NCBI GenBank assembly: GCA_037576215.1
Contig: JBANDB010000003.1
Span: forward strand, 2,046,001-2,110,000
DNA from: Armillaria gallica
Taxonomy: Eukaryota > Basidiomycota > Agaricomycetes > Agaricales > Physalacriaceae
Direction: 5' to 3'
DNA: 64,000 nt
The notes under the pieces were generated by a model that was given only the letters and a program-made list of their open reading frames with translations, was not told the origin of the DNA and made no database searches. Both the position numbers and the translations under genes were made by a program. Below, one piece after another: positions 47,431 through 58,707 of this stretch (position 1 is the first letter of the stretch; the number at the start of each line of letters is the position of its first letter).

Positions 47431-49704
47431 CTAGTAGCTGCCTTCTTCCACTGCGATCCTGAGCTTTTCCAAACGCTCTTTCGACCTTGGCTCAAAATGA
47501 CATTCAAATTCCTCTGGTTTCCTACAATGACAGTTAAGACTCCGTTTCGATGCAACTCGCGAGGGATCACTCACAATAGAGCTAGGTTCCAAATAAACTT
47601 GGGGTCCTGCTTCTGTTCTAGACCATTCACATCGACGGGATATCTTATATTATACACAGACAACAAAGTGGCGATGTTCATCCACAAGTTGCTCTCCGCG
47701 AAGTGCCGACCGGGGCATATCCTGTCAAATGGTAAGTACCGGCTTGACTGGCTTGGTCCCTCGCAACATTACCTTCTTCCGTAGCCGAATGCAAAATTGC
47801 GCGGATCAGGTATGTCTTTGAACAGCTTATATCCATCGGTAAATCTCTCAGGTCTGAACTCGTTGGGCTCAGGAAAGTCATTTTCGTCGTGCAAGCATAG
47901 CCTATAAATGTCATGACCAGATTGGCTTGAAACCGTTGAAGTATAATAGTGTGACTTACCATGTGTTTGGAATGATAGTGGAGCCCTTAGGGATGAACAT
48001 CCCATTATAGACGTCATCTCGCATATTCGTATGTGGGAAGGCTAGCCGGGATTCGGGGAATTAGTGCTGAGAGGACGTCATGTCCACATCTGACACGAGA
48101 GACTTACACATGGGTACCACCGGCCTCCATCTGGTCCTCTGTTAGTATTCATGAAATATTTCGGTGTCAGTCGCTTACCTTGATATTTCCTTCGCAATAG
48201 CCTCTATATAGGGAATGGCTTCGCGGTCACTCAGAGTGGGCAGTCGCTCATTTCCAACTACCCCATCAATGTATGCTTGTGCTTTCTTCTGGACTTCAGG
48301 GTATCGCATCATTGCCAGTAGGAAGACTTGAAGTGTAATCACAGTCTACGGTACGACGTTAGCTCGTCAAAGACACGGTAATAAATCACTTACCGTCATA
48401 GCACCGCCTGAACAAACGTGGTTATAATGGTAAACACAAAGAATTGTCTTGAACGGACCTGAAAAAGTGATGGCAACAGATGCCTGAATCGATCGTTCAT
48501 TGAAAACTGTTCCGTCCTGATCCTGGTAAGTCTCAATTAAGTGCCTCATCATGGATGGGCCAACTGCGCTCATTTCCTATTAATTGCGTTGAGATCTGTT
48601 ATCGAACCCAGCTTTCGTGCTACAGGAATTTACTTACCATAGTGTCTTTGGTGAGCTGATACGGGATTTCAAGCATGTCGGTAACGCAATGGTTCAAACG
48701 TTTCATTCCATCAGCTAGTTTCTTTCCGAACACGAATAGAGGAAGCTTCGCCACTTTTATACGTCAATGGCTTTCTGTTATAGATCTAGAGTAGACATAC
48801 GTGCGGGTATGAGGTCGACAGGGTGAGTACCGACCGCCGCTTCCACAGACATAGACTCGTCGAAGTCATAAGCCAACTTGAGTAGCATCTCCTTTTTTTC
48901 GGGCTCTGCGAGATAAATTGAGTTACGTGGTTAGATACTGGAAGAGGGATACTGGAAGAAGAAAATAGTTACCGTGGTTTCCAAGGGTAAACCCTAAAAT
49001 GCTCGATCCAGCCATTCTGTTTTATCAAATAAGGCCGCGTTCAACACAACGACGAAGAGGCACACCTATTAAGAGCAGCATCCATAGTTTTTGGATCTTT
49101 CCCGACACTGAGGGCAAATACCCGAGCCTCATTTGCCAAAAGCTTCTGAAATTGGTGGAAAAAACTCGTGTTGATGCATTGGTTGAGCATCCGATGCTGA
49201 CGATGCATCTCAGGACCGTAGGTCAGGATAGGTAGCATCCAATCTAGTTGTGCTCTATTGCGAAAGTTGAATCAAGAACCACAGATACTAAGGAAAGCAC
49301 AGCTTACAATTCGGTCAGGAATGGGAAACTAGGTCTGTCGGAGTATATCACACTGCGCTCGTCAAGTAAATCATGAATTGCAGTACGGGAATTCAGAACA
49401 ATGATGGATCGTCCGAGAACCTTGAGACCGATGACATCTCCTTTAAGGCAAAATGATTCTGGTAAAGGCTTAAAAGGAACTTGGGGTGCAACGAACCGTA
49501 TACATGTCGCCAGGATGCGAAGTGCATGTGAAGCATAGACGGATCCACTGACAAGTCCTTGATATTCCCAAGGATCGACCACAACCAACCGCGTGGACCG
49601 GGTGGAAAGTGGGTATTGATAGGTTCATTGGACTTATTCAGGCGATATAAGAAGAAAGCAAAGGCGCAACCACATATTGTAGCGAGAGCAGGAACAACAG
49701 TCAT
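47431..49704 (-). CDS. Cytochrome P450-2
   Basis: Multi-exon, full-length P450. N-terminal anchor and FPPGPRGW hinge are followed by GDVIGLKVLGRSIIVLNS, YSDRP, K-helix EISR (ExxR), and heme loop FAFGYGRRICPG with the Cys ligand. The C-terminus KPEEFECHFEPRSKERLEKL needs a last intron (a frame ending in LALL is intron read-through). The I-helix reads FSGGAMTT: the usual Asp/Glu of the (A/G)GxD/ETT oxygen-activation motif is Met. All other landmarks are intact, so it may be catalytically atypical rather than dead. It belongs to the same subfamily as the decayed P450-3 next door. Likely hydroxylates an aromatic or terpene intermediate in the ER. Confidence 0.88.
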
Positions 49705-50161
49705 TGTCGGAGCGGTTTAGAGAGTAGACGTGTTGTGTTGACAAGGGCGTTGAATCTGAGGGAAGATTGCGAAGTGCTTGAATTGAAATGGACCATAGGC
49801 GTTACCCAATACGGTGTTCAGAGTGTACCCCTGAGTCGGCAAAGGCCGCTGGAGATCTATCTATCTAAGCGGAGTATCGAAACACGTCGCCGTTAATGTC
49901 GTCGCGAAAGGTTGGTGAACTATTTCCATAGTAAATTTAGGTCCATTTGACAAGTCCAATTCCTTAGTGCCATGGCCTATATCAAGGAGCTAGACCCATC
50001 TATGCTGGAACGGAAGTATAGAGATAGCACACTGGTAAAGCCAACTTACGTTCAGTTCAGTAAACAGATATGGATCATTTTCCCGCAGTCACGAGAAATG
50101 ATGTACTACGAGTATGTGGATAGTTGACAGGTTCCGAACTCCAAATGGCTAAGATGCAAGT
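49705..50161. promoter_or_regulatory. P450-2 upstream region
   Basis: The stretch between the P450-2 start and the TIR element at 50162. It must hold the P450-2 promoter. No specific motif is assigned. The inserted element lies about 460 bp upstream of the ATG. Confidence 0.4.
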
Positions 50162-50410
50162 TACTGTAGTATTTCGACCGTATCTTCACGGGGTGTTACG
50201 CGTTATGCAACATCTTCACAGAACTACATCTTCATTATGATGTCATCTACCTTAATGGGCAGTCCGGCGTATGCCGGACCGAAAGTTTATTGCTTTATTG
50301 AGTAATTTAAGGCACTAAATGGGCCTGTTACGCGTTACGAAGTTCGCCTATCTTCACATAATGGACCCCCGTTACGCGTTATGTGAAGATACGGTCGAAA
50401 TACTACAGTA
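50162..50410. mobile_element. TIR element (Tc1/mariner-like MITE)
   Basis: A 249-bp stretch including flanking TA pairs, with perfect 28-bp inverted ends that begin TACTGTAGTATTTCGACCG. The core element, CTGTAG...CTACAG, is bordered by TA on both sides, as expected for Tc1/mariner-type insertion. Subterminal GTTACGCGTTA(T/C) motifs occur three times inside. It has no coding capacity. It lies between P450-2 and the broken 3' end of P450-3. Confidence 0.85.
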
Positions 50411-50646
50411 TATCAGTCAACTTGATCCGCGAAGCGCGGAGAATTTACTTGTGCGCGTCCTATCATCCGCCACTGCAGGGTAGTAGCGTACCTCGCAGAT
50501 CACCGATGTCGTGATCAGCCTTCTTGGCAGAGCTTGTCTTGGCATCGTCATCAACGGCGCGATGCGAGGACCATTAATTATAGGTTCATTGCGGTTGTCC
50601 CCGCACAGAAGTCATATTTCATTCGAACGATTTATCGGAAGGATAT

Positions 50647-52329
50647 TTATCTACAATATACGCCTATAGTCTTGTGCGGAAAGGCTAATTCATACGTTTC
50701 GTTTACATGGGTAATCTTGGTACCAAGATACGCAACTTACCCAATGGTACCACAGGTTTCCATCTGCAGCCTTGTAATCAGCGAGATAACGGAAGAGCTA
50801 TGCATCGAGGTTCCTACCTAAGAGTTTCCTTCAATATAGCTTCAATATATGGCAACGACGATCTGTCATCAAGGTTGGGAGGCCTTTACTGCCAATCACT
50901 GCGTTTATCAAGGCTTGCGCTTTTTGTTGTACGTCGGAATAGCGCATCATGGCGAGAACAAATACTTTGAGGGTTTCCGTCCCCTACAGTTATAGTGAAT
51001 GGCTTCGTCAGCCAGGTCATTAAACGCAAGTTACGTTAACTCCCGCTGAACGAAACAAAGCACGTCAATAAGAGAAAGATTGTTTTTGAAGCAGGCAAAA
51101 AAACATACCTGAGTAGGAAGCAGTAACCACAGCTTTGATGGTTTTTTCGTCCTGAATCGAACCGTCTATTTGTTTATTTTGTTCGACAAGAAGGCGGAAC
51201 ATGGAGGGATCCGAGGACACACTGTTCTCCTGTGTTGGATGTGAACAGAGACTCTTCTCTACCGCAATGCAACTCCTTGCCATATCCTGTTGCTTCATCT
51301 CGTACGGGTTATTGAGTAGCTTGTGAGCACACTCCTTTAAGTAGAGCACAGCCCTCTTTGTCTTGGACCCGAAAAGCGCCAGAGGTAGCGATGTCACTAA
51401 GAAGAATAAGCTCCTGAACGGGTTCAAGGCACTGTGAAATATTACGGGAAGGCAATAAATCAACTAGGTGGGTACCAATGATGCTAGTGCCACGCAACAT
51501 TGCTTCTTCGAATGCTTCCGCCATCTCCATTATCTTTTCTCGATCCTGGTCAGCTGCTGAATATAACGCAGACTAGTATTATGGACAAACTGACTTTGAT
51601 TTCCTAAGGTGAATCTAAGAAGAGTTCGGCCAGTCATTCTGCAGCGAGGAGTCAGAAAAGTCTTCCAAAGAGGTCATATCCAGGTGCAACCTTGTGAAAA
51701 ACTTGTCGAATTCTTGGGAATTAGCCACAAGACGTGAAGCTAAGATACGAGCTTCTTGTGCGACCATTCCATGGAAATGTCGGGAGAATTCCGTATTGAT
51801 TGCGCGATTAATCATTCGTCGTTGTAAGTGCATTTCTTGGCCATAAGGCTGAAGGGGCAGGGCCCAGTCCAATCCGACTCTGTGGACACAGATAAGACGA
51901 CGAATACAGGAGCAGAGGGAACACCGACAGCTCTCTAAGAAAGGGAAGACGGGGACGATCTGAGTAGACAGCACCCCTCCCCCTGAGAAGCTCCAGAACT
52001 GCACTACGCGAGTTCAACACGATGATCAACTGTCCCGCCACTTTCAGTCCAACAATGTCACCTGGATACCGTAAGTTTGCTTGCTTGCACTGCTGTGTTA
52101 ACGTACCGTAGGTTGATCCCCATTCAGAAAATTGAAGATGGAGCCGTGATTGGTCAATGTTAAAGTCAGGAATGTTACCTAGAATCGGCCAAGTCCACCC
52201 TTGCGGTCCTGGGGGAAAGGAAGCTCGCGCCTTAGAGGCTCGCTGGCAAAAGAAATAGGAAGTAATGAGGACAACAGCAATGATGTATCCGTTCCAATTC
52301 TCGGTCGGGATGCTGAGAAACTGCGCCAT
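50647..52329 (-). pseudogene. Cytochrome P450-3, truncated and frameshifted
   Basis: The front two thirds match P450-2: FPPGPQGWTWPILGNIPDFNIDQ, GDIVGLKVAGQLIIVLNS, YSDRPRLPFLREL, GLDWALPLQPYG and LKECAHKLLNNPYEMKQQDM. One intron (51230-51280) has a GC donor where P450-2 has GT. Decay is clear. The I-helix is odd (AGVNGT). A one-base loss near 50870 (LPTL-A-T-GAC, against CTGAGTGAC in P450-2) shifts the frame. After AFPHKTIG a stop follows and the meander and heme-Cys loop are absent. Without the heme loop no active P450 can be made. A tandem duplicate of P450-2, same orientation. Confidence 0.82.
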
Positions 52330-52931
52330 TGATAGTCAAGGTTTACAGTACAGTCAAGATGGAGGCGCAAACAAAAGCTTTGCTAGATTTCGCTGGAACC
52401 TAATGCAGCTAGTGTTTCGGACGCTCTCGAAACGTATGCAAGGTCTGGGCAGTCGTGTATAGCAGCCGTTTAGATAGTTTTTTCGTCTGTACTATCTCAG
52501 ATTCAACCTAGCCTAGAATAGATGTGCACACCGCTGCTCCATCTTTGCCGCAGGCTCAAGAATATGCCGGAGATTTGCGCGCTGCATCAGATGGGTATCA
52601 GAATCATCGTTAAGTCATCTTTGAAGATCACTAGTGACGCGCAAGTTGCCGTACCCCGGATTGAAAGGGAAATATTCAACTACGTGGCAGCAGACTTTTG
52701 GATGATACTGATTGGCAGAGCGATACATGATAAAAAATGTTCGGAGAACGCGGCGACCGTAAAAGGGCCCTTGCTATTCATGGAAGTATAGTAGGACTGT
52801 AGCCTATGATGAGCGCAATTTGTGAAAGAGCTACGGCAAATTCCGATCCCGGCTACCCGGCATGTCGGAACACTGTTTATTCATACAACATCACTGTGTA
52901 TATACAAGCACAACTTCTGCTATCGACGTGT

Positions 52932-54207
52932 CTATGTAACCGCGACCAAACTCTCCGTCTGGTTGAGGTTCGACGGGTGGGTTATAACTTCAATCTCTGC
53001 TCCATTGGGTTTCTCCCTCTTGGGCAACAGCGTTACCCGTCGGTCTTTGCGGAGAGACTCCAGCGGAACGTTTCCTCTGTATCTCGCACTTTCGAGGTGC
53101 CAGTTGTGCGTCCTAGGATGTCTTCAACGAAATGGCTCAGGACTTAGGAATGGTACTTACCCGATAATGAATTTCGCCAAGCTAGAGATGTACGCCTTAA
53201 TTTGAGAATTGATATCGGGGTCGTCGGTGTTGGGTGCTTGATTCATCAGCTCCATAAAGGACTCTTCATGCTGGCGGCTATACCGACCGATGTAGTCCAA
53301 CGCTTCCTGAGCATCAAAGGAGTACTGCTTCATGGCGATGATCACCATGTTGCCTCCATGGCCTCTCGACTGCTCCATGTTAAACGAGTACACATCCTAT
53401 ACAATGTAGTAAGTCCTCTGTAGGGTAATCTGGACAAACTAAGTCTTACATTTGCGAGAGCAGCCAACACAGTAGTCTCGTATCTCATCTTCGCGATGAC
53501 TGGGTGATCCAGAAGGTTCTCGGGAAACTTGCATTGCAGTAGTATTGCACCGATGGCCCATTCACATGCAGCTGATCGAAGTCGATGCTCAATGAACTCG
53601 TCAAAGGTGACATCAAACTGCTTCTTGGCGGCGTGGAATAGGGCTTCCTCACAGATACCCCGCATCCAAGTCTCCCATTCCACGGCTAAGGTAGGAAATA
53701 CTTCGGGATCCTTTTCCCTCATTGCTATGGCCAAACTAGGATGCAGGTCAGCCATAGTTAATCAACAGATCCCTCATTTTACTCACTCCTGCGTCACCTT
53801 CAGGAGAGGATTCGCCGGGTCGAGTAGCGGACTGTCTGGATCACTGAAAACCCGGGTCAGTATCATAAGTTTCGACTGACATCGGTCTCTTACCTGTAAG
53901 CGCGACCGAAGGCTTTCGTCTGCTCTAGTACGTCTTCCGCTTTGCTACGCTCAAGGTGATCGTCGAAGAGGAAGCTAACAGCAAATAGGTCACTGAGCAA
54001 TCTCAGCATAACCTCATCACAGTCTGGGTACACCATAGAGCAGAGGGAGGTAGCATCGAGTTTGAGCAGTGCATATGTCTGCTTCGGGGAGAAGAACCCG
54101 CTGTCTTTGAGCCAGGCGTTGTGGGCTTCCGATACAGCCTTGTGGTGAGAGCAGTGCACGGCTTCAACAGGCCAATCTTTCAAGAGGTGGGGCAGCGTAA
54201 CAAGCAT
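52932..54207 (-). CDS. Class I terpene synthase (sesquiterpene type)
   Basis: Five exons on the minus strand (54207-53894, 53843-53787, 53735-53450, 53396-53161, 53112-52932) total 1074 nt, 357 residues, the usual length for fungal sesquiterpene synthases. The metal-binding aspartate motif is FLFDDHLE. The NSE triad is assembled across an intron as NDVYSFNME. The C-terminal RY pair is in NWHLESARYRG. It would cyclise farnesyl diphosphate (or a longer prenyl diphosphate) in the cytosol; the product skeleton cannot be read from sequence. The start at MLVTLPHLL fits family N-termini, though a splice acceptor just upstream (CCAATAG) leaves room for another exon. Divergent from the prenyl synthase. 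Confidence 0.9.
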
Positions 54208-54845
54208 ATTGCAGTTTCTATTGGTACTGAATATTGGGTCACTAGTTATGTAGTATTCGTATGCACGTTTCCGGCTTCTGCGTGATGTCTCTCCAGCTGA
54301 TGACAAGCTATCTAGATGCATCATCATGACCATACACCTCGGTACTAATGATCTCCACGGATCATCTAGTATTGAAATGCGCAAGAGCGCAATAAGATTC
54401 ACATATTCGTTGCATATTCGCTACATACGGGGGAAAACATCACTACTAAGATGATCAGGTAGCCCTATCATCGGAAGCATTTCATATACTTCTTTCTACT
54501 TTCTACTTCCACACTAGACTCGACTTCTTCGACTGTTCCCGAGGTGGTGGAACTTGTCTTCATCCAGCTGGATTCCATACCCCAATTGGACGAAATGGGC
54601 GCTCTACGCTACGCTGTCTTCCATGATAACACTGGTCATGGGTCAAACATAATACGCACACTATACTCGCAGTGTTGCTAACTCCTTATGAGCTCAGTAA
54701 GTCCTTTGAAGATCTTCTTCAGCCTTGAGTGCTTCAATATAATCCATATTACAGCATCGTCAGCATAGTATAGGATACTGAAGAGTTAATATATCTCACC
54801 TCATCTTCCTTCGACTGCTCAAATTTTCCACCCACAAGTCGCGAT
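54208..54845. promoter_or_regulatory. Divergent promoter, terpene / prenyl synthase
   Basis: 638 bp between two start codons on opposite strands. It probably carries both promoters and would tie expression of the cyclase to its precursor enzyme. An upstream open frame continues the terpene synthase frame to about 54402, but with unfamiliar sequence. No factor site is assigned. Confidence 0.5.
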
Positions 54846-56144
54846 ATGGCTACTGCTACTACCACAGTCACAGTCACGTCGTCGCCCCCGGCTGCCCCAC
54901 CGACAGTCATTCTACAAGCCAGCCAATCTCCAGATGCCATGATCGAGAACGTACACAAGTTCCTATTGGCTTCTATCAGTTCTCCCAATGTCGCTTTGGA
55001 AGAACTGGCTTCATATTACGCCCTCAAGCCGTCCAAAAGAATGCGGCCGCGTCTGATTCTTCTAATTGCAATGGCGTCGGGCGCAAAAGACGATGGTAGG
55101 TCTATAATGTGCTCGGTTTTAGCGCTTAATTTTAATTTATTTGAGTAGACCCGCTTAACGACACGTCTTGTTATATCCTGGATACTCATATCCAGTTTGC
55201 CTCTGTCATAGAGCTGGTACATATGGCATCCGTGAGTATTAATTCCCCCGCTACACAGACGAGCTAACGAAGTATTGAATCAAGCTCCTTCACGACGATG
55301 TCTTGGACCAATCTGATCTACGACGAGGACAAGAGTCTGCTCCAAAGAGATTTGGAATGAAACAGTCAATCCTCGCCGGGGATTATATTCTTGGTAAGAT
55401 TATGAGAATTTCCCTCGACATCGGAAATTCGGACGTGGCTGGGGAAATTGCAGCCATTATTAGCGAACTTGTGGAGGGAGAGATCAACCAACTGAGCGAT
55501 CTCCATAGACTTGGTCCTTCCGCGACCAAGGATATGAGTCTCGCATCTTCTTGGAGCTCGTATCTGCGTACTCTTCATTTGAAGACCGCAGTGCTCATTG
55601 CTCGAGCGGCTCGATGCGCAGTCAAGCTTCATCCTTCGGCTTTAGATTCATACAAGCAAGATGCTTATGAATTTGGTCGGAATCTGGGAATCGCATTTCA
55701 GGTATCCCATTTTCTCAGATATATTGCGGACATGGCTAAAGTTTCTATTGAGCAGTTAGTCGATGACCTACTAGACTTCACTGGTGACAAGTCACTAGGA
55801 AAGCCTGCAAACGGAAACGATCTCAAAGAGGGTATCATTACCGCCCCGATCCTCTTTGGAGCAGAAGAAAATGAGGAAATCAGGTCACTTTTTCTTCGTC
55901 GGTTTCTCCATCCTCAAGACACAGAACGCGTAAGCAAATAACCAGTAGTCCCCTACGATTTATTTGCTAAAAACTTATGAAGGCCCTCGCTCTACTTCCC
56001 TTAACATCGGCTTTTGTGAGGACCGAGAATTTGGCTAGGGACTATGCAAAGAAGGCTCGTCTGAGTATATCTGGCTGGCCTCATTCCCCGGCGAAGGCGG
56101 CGCTCGAGAGTTTGACTAATGAAATTGTCAAGCGAAAGAACTGA
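54846..56144 (+). CDS. trans-Polyprenyl diphosphate synthase
   Basis: Five exons (54846-55095, 55149-55231, 55285-55701, 55756-55929, 55983-56144) total 1086 nt, 361 residues. The first aspartate motif is LLHDDVLDQSDLRRG, the second QLVDDLLDFTGD. RMRPRL near residue 65, GDYILG, HLKTAVLI and KEGIITAPIL are in order. The layout resembles COQ1-type long-chain synthases, but the protein starts without a clear mitochondrial presequence (Thr/Val-rich, few basic residues). It may therefore be a cytosolic copy supplying farnesyl or longer diphosphates to the adjacent terpene synthase. Chain length is not certain. A 90-bp piece was copied to 58.7 kb. Confidence 0.88.
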
Positions 56145-56299
56145 CGCCCTTTTCTGATTTAACTATCTGTATCAGTATCTAGTTATGTGGCTGTTTTGTT
56201 CGACGTAACACTGTAATAATGAAGCTATTGTTTCTTAGTATAATCGTTAGGTAGGGGTACAACACGCTGTCGTCCAGCTTGTAAAGATGTGCTTCAATT

Positions 56300-56790
56300 T
56301 CACGGAAATTTTCTTTCCGCCGGGAGTCACGGTCCGATGCTCCGACGCTGCTCCTAAGTTTAAAATTGCTTTATGACATTGACCCTCACGTCGCTAGCAA
56401 CTGACGCGTCTGAATCGACTGCGGTTCAAGTCATCAGTCCTTAATACAATGCGGCAACATCCAATTCGTCCCCTCGAACAGTTCAAAGCATGGTTCGTCG
56501 AAGCCTCCTCCGAGTCTAGTCTCGTCCCCATTCGTTTCGGTGAGTTCCCTTTAGTGCGCACGGAGGAATCGGACCAGTCCACGTGAGCGGAGATTGAAAA
56601 CAGAGGGCAGGAAACCCACCGTTTTTGTCCGCTGTTTTCACACCCCGCTCAGGCACAGCCCGATCCTCCGACGAAGCGAAATCTCACCGAAACGGATGGG
56701 GACGACAGTGTTCCTTCTTCCCACCAAGTTCTATTGTAGCAAGTTGACGTCAAGGGATTCATATTTTACACCTCGCAGAAGATCCACCCG
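56300..56790 (+). pseudogene. Broken duplicate of PNPO gene start
   Basis: This matches the intact gene at 58.8-59.2 kb in two blocks. 56310-56521 corresponds to the leader and first codons (CGGGAGTCACGGTCCGATGCTCC; CGAACAGTTCAAAGCATGGTTC; AAGCCTCCTCCGA). 56710-56790 corresponds to the GTTCCTTCTTCCC.CCA and GTCAAGGGATTCAT stretch. Stops and deletions break the frame, and a TIR element sits between the blocks. Non-functional copy in the same orientation as the parent. Confidence 0.75.
56522..56705. mobile_element. Small TIR element (MITE) in PNPO pseudogene
   Basis: About 184 bp with inverted ends of about 23 bp differing at one base: left TCGTCCCCATTCGTTTCGG, right (read in reverse) TCGTCCCCATCCGTTTCGG, both continuing TGAG. 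Looser pairing continues inwards (GGAGGAATCGG and GGAGGATCGG). No transposase is present. Target duplication is not clear. It separates two blocks that are contiguous in the parent gene, which supports insertion. Confidence 0.7.
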
Positions 56791-56797
56791 ATGATCC

Positions 56798-57135
56798 TTG
56801 GCGTTGGGGTCCATCTCCTTGGAGAATACAACGCCCGTGAACGTTCTTTGGTATGTTCGAACTGCTCCCGTCATCTTAACGACCTTCTAGCTTGAATGAG
56901 ACACTAACTTCAGTGTGTCCGCTTCGAGCCAAATTAACCGTCATCGAGTGTGACGTCGTAGGTAGAAAGTCTGTCCTTGAGTGACATGCTCGAGCATGAC
57001 ACTAGTTCAAAAGAAGTAGTCTCAACTTGAACTCTTGAAGGACATGTCCATGGTCGATCTAGAGGTGAAAATTTTCGGCGTGGTATATATGAGACGCAAC
57101 CGGAAATTTACTCAGAGCTGTGTACTTGGACGTGC
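56798..57135 (+). pseudogene. Copy of O-methyltransferase 3' end and flank
   Basis: This matches 46990-47390. It starts at TTGG.GTTGGGGTCCATCTCC and runs through the last intron and last exon (GTCCGCTTCGAGCCAAATTA.CCGTCATCGA) into the intergenic flank (GAGTGACATGCTCGAGCA) and on to GAGACGCAACC.GAAATTTAC. The last exon has deletions, so it is not usable. Same orientation as the parent. Confidence 0.8.
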
Positions 57136-57216
57136 GTGTGGCGGTCAATGACATGCTGAGTTCAAAAAAAAAAAAAGGATCTGGCTACAGATAGGCGGTC
57201 CTTCGGATTTTATTCG

Positions 57217-58114
57217 ATGTTAAGAGATGTCTGTCGGTTAGAGCCGGGCTTACAGAACTTTCCAGATACCTTGAAGATGGTCGAGGTTGACTCAGATGAA
57301 GCTCGTCGACTGGCCCGCAATGCTAGTCGTCGACTTAGTTATGCGAGGTGTGCTTTGTTTACAGCCAATATTTTTCACATGCTGACTTTTTTTTTTGGCA
57401 GGAACCGCGAGTCCATTAATCAAAGAAGGAGGGACATTCATAGATTGACCAACGCCGAGAGACGGTCGGTTGCGTACAGGCACGTCCATCCCTTCCACCA
57501 CCGAGACCCTACTTCTGACCGAAGCCACAGACCTGGGTCACCAATTCGAAGGTCGACGCGAGACCACCTCGAAACTCAAGTGAACGTTGTCCCCTTGTAA
57601 GTATGCTACGTGTGTGTCTCCGTCTCAAGCCTTCTGTAAACACATTATGTGCCTTGACAGGCATAGCGCATTATATACGGAAGCCTTTAAAAAGGTTGAA
57701 GAAGCGTACGTGAAATTCGTAGTAGCTACGCACGGCACGCCGAAAGGCCACGCCCACGCGGTCTATCAGGTATATCAGGAAGTGGTCCTCGCCATTCCAC
57801 CCAACGGTCATCGCAGTATTCTCGACGAGGCAATTTTGGAGATGTCTTCCATCGCACAGACGATACTCGAGTGCAGGCGTATCGTCTTGGATTCAAATGA
57901 CGGGGGTGATATGAGGCTTTTTGACCTCGCACTAGATCCAGTCAGTAGAATGGTAGAGTGGTTAGAGGAGATGCTCCATGAGGCATTGATCAGTCCTGAT
58001 TTGTTAAGACACAAGTATATGCAGATGGAGTTGGCTTACCAAAACTATGTTTCCACAAGAGACCTGTATCTATGGTTTAGTATGCGTAGGCTCTTTGGCC
58101 CTAGGGTAGCCTAG
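57217..58114 (+). CDS. Hypothetical protein, three exons
   Basis: Three exons (57217-57347, 57402-57596, 57661-58114) join in frame over two GT-AG introns to 780 nt, 259 residues. An alternative start at 57277 gives 239. The N-terminal part is basic and disordered (RRLARNASRRLSYA; RRDIHRLTNAERRSV). The C-terminal 150 residues look helical (EAFKKVEEAYVKFVV; ILDEAILEMSSIAQTILECRRIVLD; MVEWLEEMLHEALI). I recognise no family. It lies between two fragments copied from the cluster and is itself free of stops, so it may have been captured during the rearrangement. Confidence 0.6.
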
Positions 58115-58189
58115 CTCATCGCCGTCGTGTTCGAATTTGACAAATGTATTTACTGACAATTTTGGGTCCTTATCGTCCTTGAATTCCAT

Positions 58190-58690
58190 TGAGTGACATT
58201 GAAACGACCCTAGTCTTCAAGAAGTGGTCTCAACTTAGAGACTGGACACTTATTCGTGGTCGGTTCATTGAAACTTTCGAATTCGAAGATGTAGTATGGC
58301 AAAGTGTAAGACGCAACCCGAAAATTGCTTAGAGGAATCTGTGTATATTATGTACTAAATGCTTACGCTTGCCTCGGCGGCACAGAGCGTTTCCAAATGC
58401 TCTTTCGCCATTGGCTCAAAATGATATTTCAAGTCTTCTGGCTTCCTACAACGACAATCAGAATCTCCGTTTCAATTCAACCCGCGATTCGCAAAGGATC
58501 ATTCACAGTAGAGTCAGGCTCCGAGCCCAAATGGTCCATGGATTTGGGATCCTGCTTCTGTTCTAGGTCATTTGGGTTGACGAGATATCGTCTATTATAC
58601 ACAGACAACAAAGTCAAAGTGGCGATATTCAACCACAGTCAGTGCTCTCTGCGAAGTGCCGACCGGGGCAACGCCTGTCAAATGGTAAGT
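58190..58690 (-). pseudogene. Copy of P450-2 3' end and flank
   Basis: This matches 47218-47740: intergenic flank (GAAGATGTAGTATGGCA, AGACGCAACC), then the reverse-strand last P450-2 exons (CGTTTCCAAATGCTCTTTCG.C.TTGGCTCAAAATGA; TGGGATCCTGCTTCTGTTCTAG; GCGAAGTGCCGACCGGGGCA). The block covering the heme-Cys region is kept, but indels break the frame. The flank is also present in the copy at 56983-57135, so the two pseudogene blocks overlap in origin. Confidence 0.8.
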
Positions 58691-58707
58691 ACGAGATTGA
58701 CGAGTCC

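Noticed and set aside
47431..47570. P450-2 ending at the in-frame stop after LALL
   Set aside because: The stop lies inside a 5'-GTGAGT...GTAG intron. Splicing restores a normal P450 C-terminus (KPEEFECHFEPRS), so the longer model is preferred.
50534..50970. Plus-strand frames between the TIR element and P450-3
   Set aside because: They run antisense through the decayed P450-3 end and have no domain; shadows.
51230..51280. Reading the P450-3 stretch ARSCIAVEKSLC as coding
   Set aside because: It is 51 nt and open, but P450-2 has a GT-AG intron at exactly this place and the flanking residues align without it, so it is taken as a GC-AG intron.
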